64,000 nt of DNA from contig CM067104.1 of assembly GCA_034008185.1 (NCBI GenBank), positions 248,001 to 312,000 on the forward strand, given 5' to 3'. The translations under genes were made by a program, and so were the position numbers. The DNA is from Gorsachius magnificus. Taxonomy: Eukaryota; Chordata; Aves; Pelecaniformes; Ardeidae. This document shows positions 12,516 to 24,900 of this stretch, piece by piece (the first letter of the stretch is position 1; each line of letters opens with the position of its first letter). The notes beneath the pieces were generated by a model. That model made no database searches, was not told where the DNA came from, and worked only from the letters and a program-made list of their open reading frames with translations.

Positions 12516-15500
12516 GAACATCGTTGTTGGTTTGGATAAGTGCTCTAAGATGCTATTGCAAAAGGCCTAGCATCAGGTACGCTCGCTGTCTGGGCCGATG
12601 GAATCTATTTCTGAGAAATTGTTCTTGGTTATACAAATAACGATTGCTTTTGGTAAAGACACATTCACAAAAAAACGCACGGAGAGTTCTCCTTGCCTGA
12701 AGTGAGTAGCGTTTGACGAGTGACTAAACCACCGCTATCGCCTTGAAGGATTAAAGGAGATATAGGGTGGGCGCGCAGATCTGCGGCGGGGGCTGTCTGT
12801 GTCTGAAAGCTGCGCGTGGCCCGATGGGCGAGAGTCTGTCGTGGCGGCGACGGAGAGCGCTGTGTTGGGAAGCCTCGCAGCAAGTCGCCTTCTTCGGCGT
12901 GGGCTTTTTCTTGGGCTCGTTCTTGCCTTGAACTCTGCCGCCAGGAAGTGCTCTCCTGAAGCCGGGGGAATGCCGTCCCGTGTTGAAATTCAGCGTGTGC
13001 TAAAAATACCGACCAAAATGTTGATAGAGGACTTTTACACTGACCTGAGGAGGCTAGACCGAGCCGGAGGGGTAGGGCTAAAGGCGTGCATGGGCCCCGA
13101 CCTGTCTTTTCCTGCTAGGAGTTGTGGTCTCCAAGCCAAAGCTGGACGTGGAGCTCCCAGCACCTCCCGTCTTTTGGGAAAGCTGCAGCGTAGGAGGATT
13201 TACCTTGTCAGTAGCCGAGGGATTTGTAGCCCTAACTCAAGTCTGGGTTTATGAATGTTACTACTTGCTTCGTTAGTGGCTTCATCTGCTAATTCAGTGT
13301 TATCACTGTGGACGGTGGGGGGTTGTTGTTGAGTTTTTTTGTCTGCGCCTCTACAGTTCCATCATCTGTAAAGGACCTCTCCCCAGTATGGAAAACGTCA
13401 CTCTTTTGGCTAGCGTGCCTGGTTCCGTATAAGCAATTCCTTGCCCTTTGACTTGCGTTATCATCTATAAAACACTTGCGTCATGTTCGGAAAGGTTAAA
13501 GACTCAAGTCCAGTCCGGCAGCATTGCTCCGATAAGCCAAGCCGGCGGCGGGTGAAGCAGGACGTGCGGTTCCGTGAGCGGGGAGGTGAGCGCCTGCCTG
13601 GAACGGGGCCACACCGGGAACCTCCTTTGACAAATGCCAAGTGAAAGAGCTGCCCAGCAGGATGCCACGTCTGTGCAATCGATAAGCGGTGACTCTGCAG
13701 CCGGTTGGCACCGCAGAAAGAGATTCACTTTCCTTTTCCCAAAAGTGACGCAGTTGCTGATGAGCTCAGGTGTAAATTGTACCTTCACCTTTTTTTTTTT
13801 TGTTGGGTTTTTTTGGTTTTGTTTTGTTTTTCCCACTCCCTCCATGACCCCGAGCATAATTAGTGTGTCTTTAAATCCTACGGCACAAGACAGGATACGG
13901 TAGTTAAATCCTCCCGCTGAATTGCCTCTCCAGCTGACTTTCTACCGAATGAAAACCTGGCTTAAAAGCAGGTTTGTTCAGCTGAAACGGGGTATTTAAG
14001 TAGCAAAGCTTGGACTGGTTTAACTTCTGCCTGTCAGGGCTGCCCATCGGATGTCCTTTCAGCCAGAGAGGCTTCCCAGAGCTCCTGACCTTCATCTTCT
14101 CTCGGTAGAGAACGTGCTAGTATTAGACCTGTGGTAGGTGAGGGTGAGGAAGGAGGCCCTAATGCCGGGGCCGTGCCTGTCTCCGTCTCTGAAATCCATC
14201 CTGGTGGAGTAGCAGATGTAGCAGTAGCTGCTTCGGCTTCCTAATTTGAGAGGATTTGCTCCCCTGGGCCGGAGATGATCAGGTAACCTGAACTAGGGAG
14301 GGAATCCTCGAGGTCCTTAATTTCCTGAGCATTTTCCTATCTGCTGACAGGGAAAGTAGCACATCAGGAAAAAAAAAAAAAGCCCCGAGCCTTCATGCAT
14401 GGCATGGGTCAGTTCAGCCCCGGCGCCACGTGCTGACGTGGGGTTGGGTTTCAGGTTCCTCGCCGCCGAGATTGCCCTTGCTCCTTGTGGCAGAGCTGCC
14501 GGGTGTGCTTCCAGTCTTTGAGATCCTCGCGTTTTGGCCCTGAGGAATGCTGACCCCGACGCCCTGAGCGCGCTTGTGCCGACAGCCGGTGTCTTCCACC
14601 GACGGACAACGAAATCTTGCAGGCACCGCTCGACCGAGCTGGCTCGCAGCTGAGAGCATCTCTTATGGTTGGGTCGCGACCGAGCGTTCAGCGTTATTTC
14701 ATCTGCAGCAGTCCCTGGTTCATCTGCTTCCCCTTCTTCTTCCTTGTGCGCTTCTTAAATGCCCTTTCCTAAAGCCCTCCTGGCAGGGGCCGGTGCGCTC
14801 TCCGGCCTGCATGGGATCGTGTCCCTGGATGGAGCGGTCGAGGAAGGCGGGCGCGTTTCCGAATGGATCCAGCAGAAGGAAGTGAGTTTGCTTGACGAGA
14901 AGCTGTGCGGGATGGAGGAGCGGCGGGGTCTGAGCCGAGTTGCTCGTCACGTGAACCTCGGGCAAAGCCACTTGACCTCTGTTCCTCAGCCAGCCCAACT
15001 GTAAAATTGGGTAAAGGACTCCAGCTGAGCTCTGCTGAGTAAATTCAATTACAAAGAGACGCAGGCTGCGGTCTGTGCCAAGGTGCGGGCGTGTGTGCCT
15101 GCAGCCTGGCGGAGAAAGCCCCAAACGGCCCATTAGGACGTGGCTGGGCGGGTGCCTGTGTGCTCAGGGAGGAGGCCTGGGGGTAAGGTGTAGCGCAGCC
15201 AGAATTAATCATTCAGGCCGCATTCGCACCCCTGTCTCTCCGAGCTCCGGGGGGATTCCTGCCGCTGAGGTGGCTCTGGGCAGAAGGTGGCTGGGGTTCA
15301 ACCTGGCGTTACCCTGCCCGCCGGTGCTGCGGAGCCAGGTTGAACCACTCTGGGGATGGCTGGAAACGAGGTGAAGTCTTATTAGCGTAGCTTCTGACAC
15401 GCGTTGTTGTATTTGCGCAGTTGGGCTGAGAGTGCCTGACCTGGACCAGACCCCTGCTGTGCTACGAGCAGAAACAATTCCTGCCCTGAAAAGGCAGATG

Positions 15501-18500
15501 GACAGAGCGATAAATCAACAGAAGAAGCCAAATGTCAAAGCTGCTGTTCAGAGGGAATTGTTTAAATTGATCTTGCCTCAGCCCTCCCCGGCATGCAGAG
15601 GAGCGGGAGCCGCGGTTTGAGTTTGCATTTCAGATGCTCTGTGGTTTCCCTTTCAGATGGTTGCTAAAATAAATATTCTTCCCATTTTCAAGCAAATCTT
15701 GCTCGCTAAAAAAGCGTGTGGCTGGCATTGAAGGGCTGGCCCGGCGCGCTGCTCATCCCTCTGAGTTCCGTTTAGCATCCGCGCTGCCAGTGTGATAGAG
15801 GGGAAGACTCTGCTTTTATATTTAGAAAGCAGAAACCAAAACGAACCCTATTCACGGGCTGGCTGTCGAGCGCGCCCAGCAGCCGGGCGAGGGTGAGCTG
15901 CGGCGGTGCAGGCTGAGGGCCGCGGGGGCGCAGCCGGAGCGAAGCGAGGGTGTCTGCGAGGGTCTGGATTCCTTATGGCGAAGAACAGAGCTGCGACCAG
16001 TACCTGCCCCTGTCCAGAATGGGAGGACTGGTATTTCTCCTGCTTCCACCATAACCCAAGTTACTCGGCGTGCACATTGCCGGGGCCTGTGAGCTATGGC
16101 TACAGGGAGCTCCTTGGGTGCTCAGCCCTACCGGCGGGTGCTTGATAGCCTGAATTTGCTAAATTTGGCCGGGCGGTAGCTGTGCGCTACTGCTTGCGTA
16201 AAGGCTGCTGCCGCGGTGCCCGGGGGAATTGCGGTCTCATGGCAACAGACACACTCGAGGCATGCCAGAGCCTCCTGGCGAGTGGAGATGCTTCGCTGCG
16301 GCCCGCTCAGGTGTTCCCTCTGCGGCCAAAAACCGCTCGGACCGTAAGAGACTCCCGGATCGTGGACCTGTGCGGCTGTGGGTGACCCTGCGTGGTGATG
16401 TCTGGCAGGAGGTTGTGTCCTCGTCCGCGCGGAAGGGTGTGCACGCTCTCGCGTGGGTCCCGCAGCCCTGCGGGGATCAGCAGGGTGCGCGCCTTCCGAG
16501 ATGGGGCACAGAGCCCCAGAACCCAGGTTCCTGGGCTGGCGGGCCGCGTCGGTAGGCTTAAATAAACGAACGAGGGCGTAAGAGCGAAGCGTTGCTTCGC
16601 TGGGTGGCACCTGGGAGGCTGCCCGAACGCCCCGTGTCCTGCTCCTGCTCTCGTGGCTCCTCGTCCTGCCCCGCCGCTCGTTAGTTCTGTGTTTCGGGTG
16701 ACTCTTTTAAAAATGTTGTGCCCTGGTTTTGGTAACGTCCAGTGGAGCGCAGCTTCCCCCGACGCCACAGCTGCCGCTCCCTCTCCCCTTGCCCAGGCGG
16801 CTCCGACTTGAGCAGAGCAAGGTGACCACGTACCCGGCGGGTTGTCGGCAACGCCGCGCTGTGCTCCGCGCTGACCCGAGCCTGAGCAAGTTTGAACGCT
16901 GGCGAAGCCTGCACACAACTCCTCGGGGTCCAGAACAAAAGCCGGGGCTCGGTGCGCGGCGCGGCGGACTCCTGCCGCCATCTGCCGGCATCTCCCCGCT
17001 GGCCGGCGCGCCTGGAAACCCTCCCGCCGCTGTTCTTGATGTAGGATTTCCCTCGTCCTCTTTGTTTAACTCTAAATCTCTTCCTTTTTCCGTATTCCCC
17101 CCCCAGCCTCATGGATCGCGAGGTGGCGTTGCTGGCTGAGATGGACAAAGTGAAAGCAGAAGCAAGTAAGGCGCTGACTTTACCAACCTGAGGAGCCGTG
17201 GGTGTTGCCGCACTCTGAAGCGACGGCCCCCCCAGAAGCAGATTTCTGTCACTTGCCTCCCGTTCACGTTGTTCCCAAATACGCGGCTCCCTACCCAAAC
17301 AGAACCTGCCCCATAGAGTCATAGAATGTTTTGGGTTGGAAGGGACCCCTAGAGGTCATCTAGCCCAACCCCCCTGCAGTGAGCAGGGGCACCACTAACC
17401 AGACCAGGTTGCTCAGAGCCCTGTCCAACCTGGCCTGGAATGTTCCCAGGGATGGGGCCTCCACCCCCTCTCTGGGCAACCTGTTCCAGTGTTTCACCAC
17501 CCTCGTTGTAAAGAATTTCCTCCTTATATGCAGTCTAAATCTACCCTGCTTCAGTTTAAAACCATTACCCCTTGTCCTGTCACAGCTGGCCCTACTAAAA
17601 AGATTATCCCCGTCTTTCCTATAGGCCCCCTTTAGGTACTGAAAGGCTGTAATCAGATCTCCCCGCAGCCTTCTCTTCTCCAGGCTGAACAAGCACAACT
17701 CCCTCAGCCTGGCCTCATAAGAGAGGTGCTCCAGCCCTCGGAGCATTTTAGTAGCCCTTTAGTAGCTTGGGTTAACAGCGCCTGGGCTACGTGTGCTGCC
17801 GACGCGGTTGGCAGCCCTTGCTCTGCGCCCTCGTGAGAGGATGGGACGTAAACCGCACTCTTCAGTGTGAGGCCATTCCTGAAAATCCCGGTGTTCCCGG
17901 GGAGCTGGAAAGGGCTTTCTCGGCTCACCCGGTGCGGGTGGGAAGGATCCCCGGGGCCACCCACACAGCAGCACCAAGCCCCGCTGCCGGCCCGGGGAGA
18001 GCGGCGAAGCTTCTGCCAAAGCTGCGTGTCGTGCCCCTGGTCGTGTCGGCTCCCAGCTCGGGCTGTGTCTGGAGCTGTAAATCACTGCAGGAGGCAGCGC
18101 CCGGGGCTGCCAGGCACGGAGCTGCCCTGGGGGGACACGGGGGGAACCCCTCGCTTACCAGCAAGGTGCTGTGTGCTGGGGCTGGGGTGGTTTCACTCGG
18201 GGTAGGCTGGTTCAGCCCCGACGCTGCCTAAGCTGTGGCCTCTTTTGCAGTGGAAATCCTGGTCGGCCGCCAGAAGAAGGCAGAGGCCCTGAAGAAGATG
18301 ACGGACGTGGCGGTGCGGATGTCGGAGGAGCAGCTGGTCGAGCTCAGGGCCGACATAAAGGTGAGCTTTTCGCTCTGCTTCTCTCTAATCCAGCCTCATC
18401 TGCATCTCACCCGAACGTGGTGCTGCGGGAGTTACGGGGATGCCCGGCCCGAGGTTCCTGCTCCCAGAAGACAAGTTGCCGGTCCCCTGCGTAAATAAGC

Positions 18501-20923
18501 AGTTTATTTATCCGACACGCGGAGCAGCTGGAGCCGGCTGCCTCTGAGCAGGGACCCCCACCCCGGACCACACACCCCAGTTACACCCGCACCACCCAGC
18601 ACCCCGTCCCCCAGTTCCATCCCTTAATTCTGGTCGGTGGTCTCTTCATTTTGTACCAGGTTTCCTGGTTGCTGGGCTGGCCGCCTTCTGAGGTTACCTT
18701 ATTCTCTTGGAATTCTTTCCTTGGTCCTTATCCCCCTCGTCACGCTTGTATCTGCTGGTTTCAACGGGTTCTGTGCTTGCAGCGTTCGTTTTATCAGGAG
18801 GTTTGCTCCGGGACACCTCTCGCAGCCTCAGGCTTCGACTTCAGCTCCTGGCACTGACAATTCTCAGCGCTGGTGCGCTGCTTTTTTTGCACCTTTCTGG
18901 GTTTCCGACCCTTCTGAAGGCAATTTCGTGGCGTGCAGGAGCTTTTCCTTGCCTCCGGAGTTCTCGAACTCGGTGCCAGTGCTCTGCACGCCGCTGTCCG
19001 CGTGGTGGGCAGTGGGGCACGGGACACCTTAATTTAAAACACTTGGTTTATAAAGTACTGACTTCAGCCAGCGACCGCCTGTCCAGGCATTAACCCCGGT
19101 GCGTGCAGCCCCGCTTGCGGCCATCGTGAGCTGGCAGCGAGCAGGGGACGCGGCAGGGCCGGGGCTTTGTGCTCAGAGCGGTTGTGAAAACCCCCCGCTG
19201 GCGCAGGCTGACCCCTGCCTCTCCCCCGAAATCGGGAGCGCCTGCCTGCTGCGCCCCAGCGACTTTCACATTCCGCAAAATGCTTCCCCGGCGCGCCGGC
19301 TCCTGCCGCAAGAGGTCAGTGCGAAGTTGCATCAATCAAACTCCACTTGGAAACAGAGAGGCGCTCGCCCCCGCAGCAGGATCAGTGCCACGGAGAAACC
19401 CCTTGCCCCCGTGAGCCCCCGGGGACCCGGGCTCTGCCGATTCCACGGCGTGGAGAGGGGCAGAGCGAGCCGCTGCCGGGCCGAGCCAACCAAGGGCCTG
19501 GCCGCTGCGGGAGCCTGGGGCAGGCTGATGGTGCACGGGCTGAAAAAATCGGGGTTTCTATTTCTGAAGCCGCCGTGGCCACGCCGGTGCCTTCTCACCC
19601 CCCTGACTTGTGCTTTTCTCCCAGGCAGCACCCAGCTCGGGTGCTGGCTCCCGGGCCGATGTGGGAGGGGTTCCCCTCCCGTGCCTGGCCTGAATTAACG
19701 GGCGCGTTTTGCCTTCTCTCGTCAAGCACTTCGTCAGCGAACGCAAGTACGACGAGGACCTGGGCAGGGTGGCGCGGTTCACGTGCGACCTCGATGCGCT
19801 GAAGAGGAGCATCGCCTCGTTCGGGCAGGGTGAGCCCAGGGTGGGGAGGAGCCGAGGCGTCGGGCACTGCTCTGCTGGCCCTGCCATCGCCCAAACCCTT
19901 CACGTGCACCCCAAAACCTGATAGCGGCGGGGCTGGGAGCGTTACCTTCGGGTGCTTTGTTTCCTCTCCACCGCGGAGAGAGGAGCCCCCGCCCCCCCTT
20001 GCTGCTGCGGACGCGCCTCCCTTGGCAGGAGGGGTCTGTGCCCCTTCCCTTCGCCAGCGAGCGCCGGTCCCAGCGAGCCGAGCTGGAAGAAGCCGCGCTG
20101 TCCCTTCGGCTCAGCCATGAGCCACCTCTGCCGTGGCCGCGCGGGGTCCGGAGGCCGGGGAGGGTGAGCGGTCTGGGTCCCGTCTGCAGAACGCGCGTTT
20201 TGGGGCGTTTCTCTTCCAGTTTCCCACCCAAAGAACAGCTACTCCGCCCGCTCGCGGTGCGGCTCGGTCACAGCCGCGGCCCCCAGCGACGCCTCCGCCC
20301 CCGCCTGTGCCTCTGCCCCCGCCGCAAGCCTTACCACGGCCAGCAAGAAGCCTTCGTCCTCAGCGGAGGCCGCCGGCCGCCCTCCCCAGCCTTCGCGAGA
20401 GGTAACCGCCGCGCGGGGGGCAGCTTGCGCCGTGTGTGCGCCGCCTCTCCCCGTCCCTGCCCGGCGCCCTTTGCTGTCGGGACTCCTGGGGGGCTGGGGG
20501 CCAGCCCAGCCTGGCCCTGAGGCTTCCCCTTCCGAGCGGGCACCGGGGGCTTTGCTTTTCCCATTTGCGCCCCCTCCCTGGGAGCAAGAGGAAGGGTGTG
20601 GGTTGGGGTGCAGCACCAGGAGCCGCCCCCCCCCTCACTCACACTCCCCCCCCCCCCCCCTTCTGTTTCAGGCTTTCCAGGGGACCCGGAGAGCGGGAGC
20701 GGGGCCCCGGGCCCAGGGCCAGCGCCACAGCAGCCCCCTGGCCCCCGCCGACCAAGGCGGCCGCCAGGGGCGCCGGCCCGGACCCCGCCCCAGCAGCCCC
20801 AGCCAGACTCGGCCCACGGGCAGCAGCGGGGCCGCGGCGCAGCCCAGCCGCCCCGGCACGGAGCCCAAGGGGCTCCCGCAGCGCAAGCCCAGAGCCCCTC
20901 GGCAGGAGGCAGCCAACTCCTGA
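7280..20923 (+). CDS. SPATS2: SPATS2, spermatogenesis-associated serine-rich protein 2 (N-terminus missing)
   Basis: Eleven coding exons with matching phases: 7280-7359, 7642-7750, 8711-8760, 9886-10144, 10387-10599, 11712-11847, 17107-17165, 18251-18360, 19727-19829, 20220-20401, 20672-20923 (TGA). They give about 517 residues; the human protein is 545. The order is an N-terminal [15 protein letters not shown] segment, a UBA-like helical region ([14 protein letters not shown]...[13 protein letters not shown]), a lysine run after EWTVTGKKK, a serine-rich linker ([11 protein letters not shown]), a conserved predicted coiled coil ([20 protein letters not shown] to [20 protein letters not shown]), a low-complexity Ser/Ala/Pro tail, and the conserved C-terminus GLPQRKP. 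The initiator exon (about eight residues in human) was not found. The family is cytoplasmic and linked to RNA; its molecular activity is poorly defined. SPATS2L is the alternative, but the KCNH3/MCRS1 neighbourhood favours SPATS2. The tail is more GC-rich and Pro/Arg-rich than in mammals. Confidence 0.93.
12475..12512. repeat. Poly(T) tract in SPATS2 intron
   Basis: An almost uninterrupted T run of about 38 bases lies inside the long SPATS2 intron 11848-17106. Similar shorter runs occur near 920-948 and 8447-8471. No flanking element could be recognised, so they are simple mononucleotide repeats. Confidence 0.85.
14950..15018 (+). repeat. MIR-like ancient SINE fragment
   Basis: In the SPATS2 intron the stretch GTGAACCTCGGGCAAAGCCA, followed by CTTGACCTCTGTTCCTCAG and then CTGTAAAATTGGG, follows the order of the MIR core and 3' region (a GTGACCTTGGGCAAG-type core, a CCTC/CTCAG block, then CTGTAAAATGGG). 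It is diverged, as expected for an old CORE-SINE. The rest of the intron 11848-17106 shows nothing else I can name. Confidence 0.6.
17312..17762 (-). mobile_element. CR1 LINE, 5'-truncated 3' end
   Basis: Read on the minus strand this encodes the C-terminal part of the CR1 ORF2 reverse-transcriptase protein ([53 protein letters not shown]) and ends in the short CR1 3' tail, seen on the plus strand as CATAGAGTCATAGAATGTTTT. The residual frame of 128 codons (17360-17746) is still open. It sits in a SPATS2 intron about 150 bp downstream of exon 17107-17165 and lies antisense to the gene. CR1 is the dominant LINE of birds and other sauropsids, which supports the organism call. Confidence 0.95.
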
Positions 20924-21695
20924 GAGCCCGGGGCTCCCCCCCAGCGGCTCCCAGCTAGGATACGAACGAAGGAAAGTTTACACTTCTCATTTCTCACTTC
21001 TTGTGCCATTATTTTTTTTTTTCCCCCCTTTTTTCCCTCCCTTCCTCCCCTCTCCGCTCTCCTTTCTGTTCTCCCCCCACCCCTCCTGCACCTCCTTTTC
21101 TTTTCCCCTCCAACAATCACCGCTGGCAGCGCTGGCCCAAACCCGGCCCCCGGGCTCTTTTCTTCCATGCCAGCACCTTGCCCTCGCCTCGGCGAACCGG
21201 GCCCCGCGACAGCCCCATCCCTCGTGCTGGCAGCGAGGATGATGAGGATGAGGAGTGCTGGGCCATGGGGGGGGGGGGCTGTGGGTGTCCCCTCCCCTGG
21301 GGACAGGCAGGAATCTGGACCCCCCCCCCCTCCCCAGGCAGCGCCGTGGGGCCGGGGCCCTGCACCCTTCACCCATTCTCTGGTTTTTATGTTTGGGATC
21401 TCTTTATTTTATTCACTTCCCCCCCTTGCCCCCCCCCCCAGCCCTTCCTTGCCCCTAAATTAAATTTACAGCAATACCCCGTAGCAGAGCGGGCCCTGGG
21501 GGGAGGTCGACGTTCTTCATGGCTTGGTGAAGAAGATGATGATGCTGCTGGCTTTGGGCCTCGCTGCCCCCAGCCCCCCCCAGTGTGTGCAGGGGCTGCT
21601 TGGGGGGGTCCCTGCCTCTGTGTCTTTCCCCCCCGCCCCCTTCACATGCCAGGGTTTTCCTTCCCCTCCCACCTTGGTTGAAGGAATTAAATAAA
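20924..21695 (+). other. SPATS2: SPATS2 3' UTR
   Basis: Between the SPATS2 stop and its poly(A) signal the sequence holds pyrimidine runs, a short GAT/GAG repeat near 21237-21256 and G/C homopolymers. No other gene is visible. The open frames found here are by-products of the skewed composition. Confidence 0.7.
21690..21695 (+). terminator. SPATS2: SPATS2 poly(A) signal AATAAA
   Basis: A canonical AATAAA lies within GGAATTAAATAAACG, about 770 bp after the SPATS2 stop codon. The KCNH3 start codon follows only about 260 bp later. Confidence 0.75.
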
Positions 21696-21957
21696 CGAAC
21701 CCCAACTTTGAGCTTTCGCAACTCCCCGGGTTGCTGCTTGAGGAGCTCGGGGCTGATTCCCCCCCCCCCTTCCCTGTACCCCCCTCCTGCCGCCCCAAAG
21801 GCACTGCCCCCCCCCCCCCCCCCCCCCCGCGCCCCTTCCGCGGTGCGCCCCGACCCCCCCCCCCCGGGGCTGCGGGGCGGGAGCGGGGCCGCGGCGCCCC
21901 CCGGCCGCGCCGGGCCCCCGGGGGGCGGTGCCGGGGGGGGCGGCAGCCGGCCCTGCG

Positions 21958-24900
21958 ATGCCGCTGATGCGGGGCCTCCTGGCGCCACAAAACGCATTCC
22001 TGGCCCATCGCCCGCCGCCGGCGGGACGCGTGAGTGCACCGGCACCGGCACCGGGCCCCGCCGCGCTGCCGGCCCCCGACCGGCCCCGACGGGGCGGCGG
22101 CGCTGGGCACCCCCCGGGGTGGAGGGACCGGGACCGGGACCGGGATGGGGATGGGGATCGGGACCGGGACCGGGATCGGGATGGGGATAAGGACCGGGAC
22201 CGGGCTGGGGCGGGCAGTGCTCGGCGCTGGGCACCGGCGCGCCCCGGGGAGCCCCGGTCGGGTCGCGGGGGGGGGGGCCGCGGGGCCCCCCCGGGGCTAT
22301 AAATACCCCCCCCCGCCGTGCCGGCCGGGCGCTCCGCGGCACCGGGGCCGCACCGGGTCGGGACCGGGAGCCGTGGGGGGGCTGGAGCCCCCCGGGTCGA
22401 CCCCCCGGTGCTGGCCTCTCCAGGGGGGAGCGGGTGGGAGGCAGCCCCCCACGCTGTTCCTATGCAAATGTATGCAAATGAGGCAGAGTGGGCTCCACCG
22501 GTGCCAACGGGGCGGTTCAACCCAAGCGATGCTGCGCAGTGGCTAAAAATAACCCAGCGGGCCCGGGCCCCCCCCCCCCCCCCCCCCCCCCCCGCCCCCC
22601 CCCCCCCCCCCCCGGCCAGGGGGACCTCACGGGTGAGCCAGGCACCCCAGCCCCAGCCCCGGCCCCCCCCCCCCCCGGGCCCCCCCCGGCACCCCCAGCC
22701 CCATGGGATCCCCCAAACCCTGGGATCCCCCCCCCATGGGGTCCCCCATACCTTCCCTCCAACACCATGGGACCCCCAGCCCCATGGGATCCCCGCCCCC
22801 CCCTCCGCCAACTTTGTGCTGGGCAATGCCCAGGTGCCCGCGCCTTCCCCGTCGTCTACTGCTCCGACGGCTTCTGCGACCTGACGGGCTTCTCGCGGGC
22901 GGAGGTGATGCAGCGCTGCTGCGCCTGCTCCTTCCTCTACGGCCCTGACACCAACGAGCTGCTGCGGCAGCAGCTCCGCCGTGCGCTGGACGAGCACCAG
23001 GCCTTCAAGGGCGAGCTCATCCTCTACCGCAAGAGCGGTGGGTGGCAGCGGGGGCAGCCGCGGCCCTTCTGCAGCCCCACCGGGGGTGACGCCCCATCAG
23101 CTGGGGTGTTGTCCCCTGCAGGTGTCCCCTTCTGGTGCCTGCTGGACGTGGTGCCCATCAAGAACGAGAAGGACGAGGTGGCCCTGTTCCTCGTGTCCCA
23201 CAAGGACATCACCAGCACCAAGAGCCGCTCGGGCACCGACAGCACGAAGGAGACGGGTGAGGGGATGGCAAGGAGACATGGGACCCTCTGGAGCACCCCC
23301 CCATGTCCACTTTCACCAACATCCCCCCCTCTGTCTGGGCAGGCGGGCGCCGGCGGTTCAGCCGTGCCAGAGGGAAGGGCTTCAATGGCAGCCGGCGCCG
23401 GAGCCGGGCGGTGCTGTACCACCTCTCGGGGCACCTGCAGAAGCAGAGAAAGAGCAAGCACAAGCTCAGAAAGGTGGAGCTGGGACAGGGGTGGGGACAC
23501 GTGTTGGGCCTGGGGGGGGGGTTGGGGCTGGGGACAACATGGCTGGACCAGGAAGGGGCTGGAGACGAAGTGTGTGGCTTTGGGATGCCCAGGCTGGCAA
23601 CAGGGTGACCAGGCTGGGGACGCACCTAGGCTGGAGACGGGGGTAGGAAAGGGCTGGGGACAAGGTGTTGAGGTTGGGGACAGCTTGCCCACACTGGTGA
23701 CAGTGTGTCTGGGCTGGGGATAGGGGACAGGGCACCTAGGCTGACCTCTGTCGCCATCAGGGCGTCTTCGGGGACAAGCCCTCGCTGCCCGAGTACAAGG
23801 TGGCCGCCATCCGCAAGCCCCCCCTCATCCTGCTGCACTACGGGGCCTTCAAGGCGGGCTGGGACGGGCTCATCCTGCTCGCCACCCTCTACGTGGCCGT
23901 CACCGTCCCCTACAGCGTCTGCGTGGGTGCTGGCACTGAGGAGGGGCTGCCGGCCGCCCGTGGGCCCCCCAGCGCCTGCGACCTGTGCGTGGAAATCCTC
24001 TTCATGCTGGGTAAAGCCCCCCAAAACCCCCCACCCCGTGCTGGCTCAGGGCTGGCAGAGGCCAGGGGGACTCAGTGCACTGATGTCTGGCACACCACCC
24101 CCCCACCTTCCTCCCAGACATCATCCTCAACTTCCGCACCACCTTCGTCAGCAAATCGGGGCAGGTGGTGCTGGAGCCCCGCGCCGTTGCCCGCCATTAC
24201 CTGGCCGGCTGGTTCCCGCTTGACCTGGTGGCCGCGCTGCCCTTCGACCTGCTGGCCGCCTGCCAGGTCAACGTGGTGAGCGCTGGGATGCGGGGACTCC
24301 CCCTTCCGAGCTGTGGGGACCCCCCCCCCCCCAAGCTGCGTGGATCCCACTGGGGTTTTGGGGATGCTGATGGATCATGGGGCCCTCACTGGAGGCCCCG
24401 ATGGGCCAGTGGGGACCCTGGTGGGCTGCAGGGACCCCAAAGGCTGCAGGGACCCTAATGGGGCTGCAGGGGCCCCTCCATGTCTCTGTGGTGACACTGA
24501 GGGACACTGGGGACCCTGGGGCTGTGGGGACCCTTGTGGGCTGCAGGGACCCCAAAAGGCTGCAGGGACCCTAATGGGGCGCAGGGGCCACCCCCCCCCC
24601 CAGGGCGGGGGGCCGGGGACCCCAATGGGTCTGTGGGGACCTTGGTGGGGCATTGGGGATCTCAATGAGTCTGTGGAGCCCCTGGTGGGATGTTGGGGAC
24701 CCTGATCGGGCTGTGGGGACCCTGGTGGGCTTCAGGAACACCCCCACCCACCCCTCCCCATTAATGTTGAGGGACATTGATGGGGGGCCCGGGGTTTGGG
24801 GGGTCAACTGGGCCCCCCCACCCCCCACCCCTGGGTGCCTGTCCCCTCCTGCAGTGTCCTTCTCCCCCCCCCCCTCCGCAGTACGTGGGTGCCCACCTGC

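Noticed and set aside
21687..22997. Minus-strand frame with an SR-repeat protein look ([14 protein letters not shown])
   Set aside because: The SR run is the translation of the GGGACC/GGGATG hexamer repeat in KCNH3 intron 1. The rest is poly-Gly/Pro from homopolymers.
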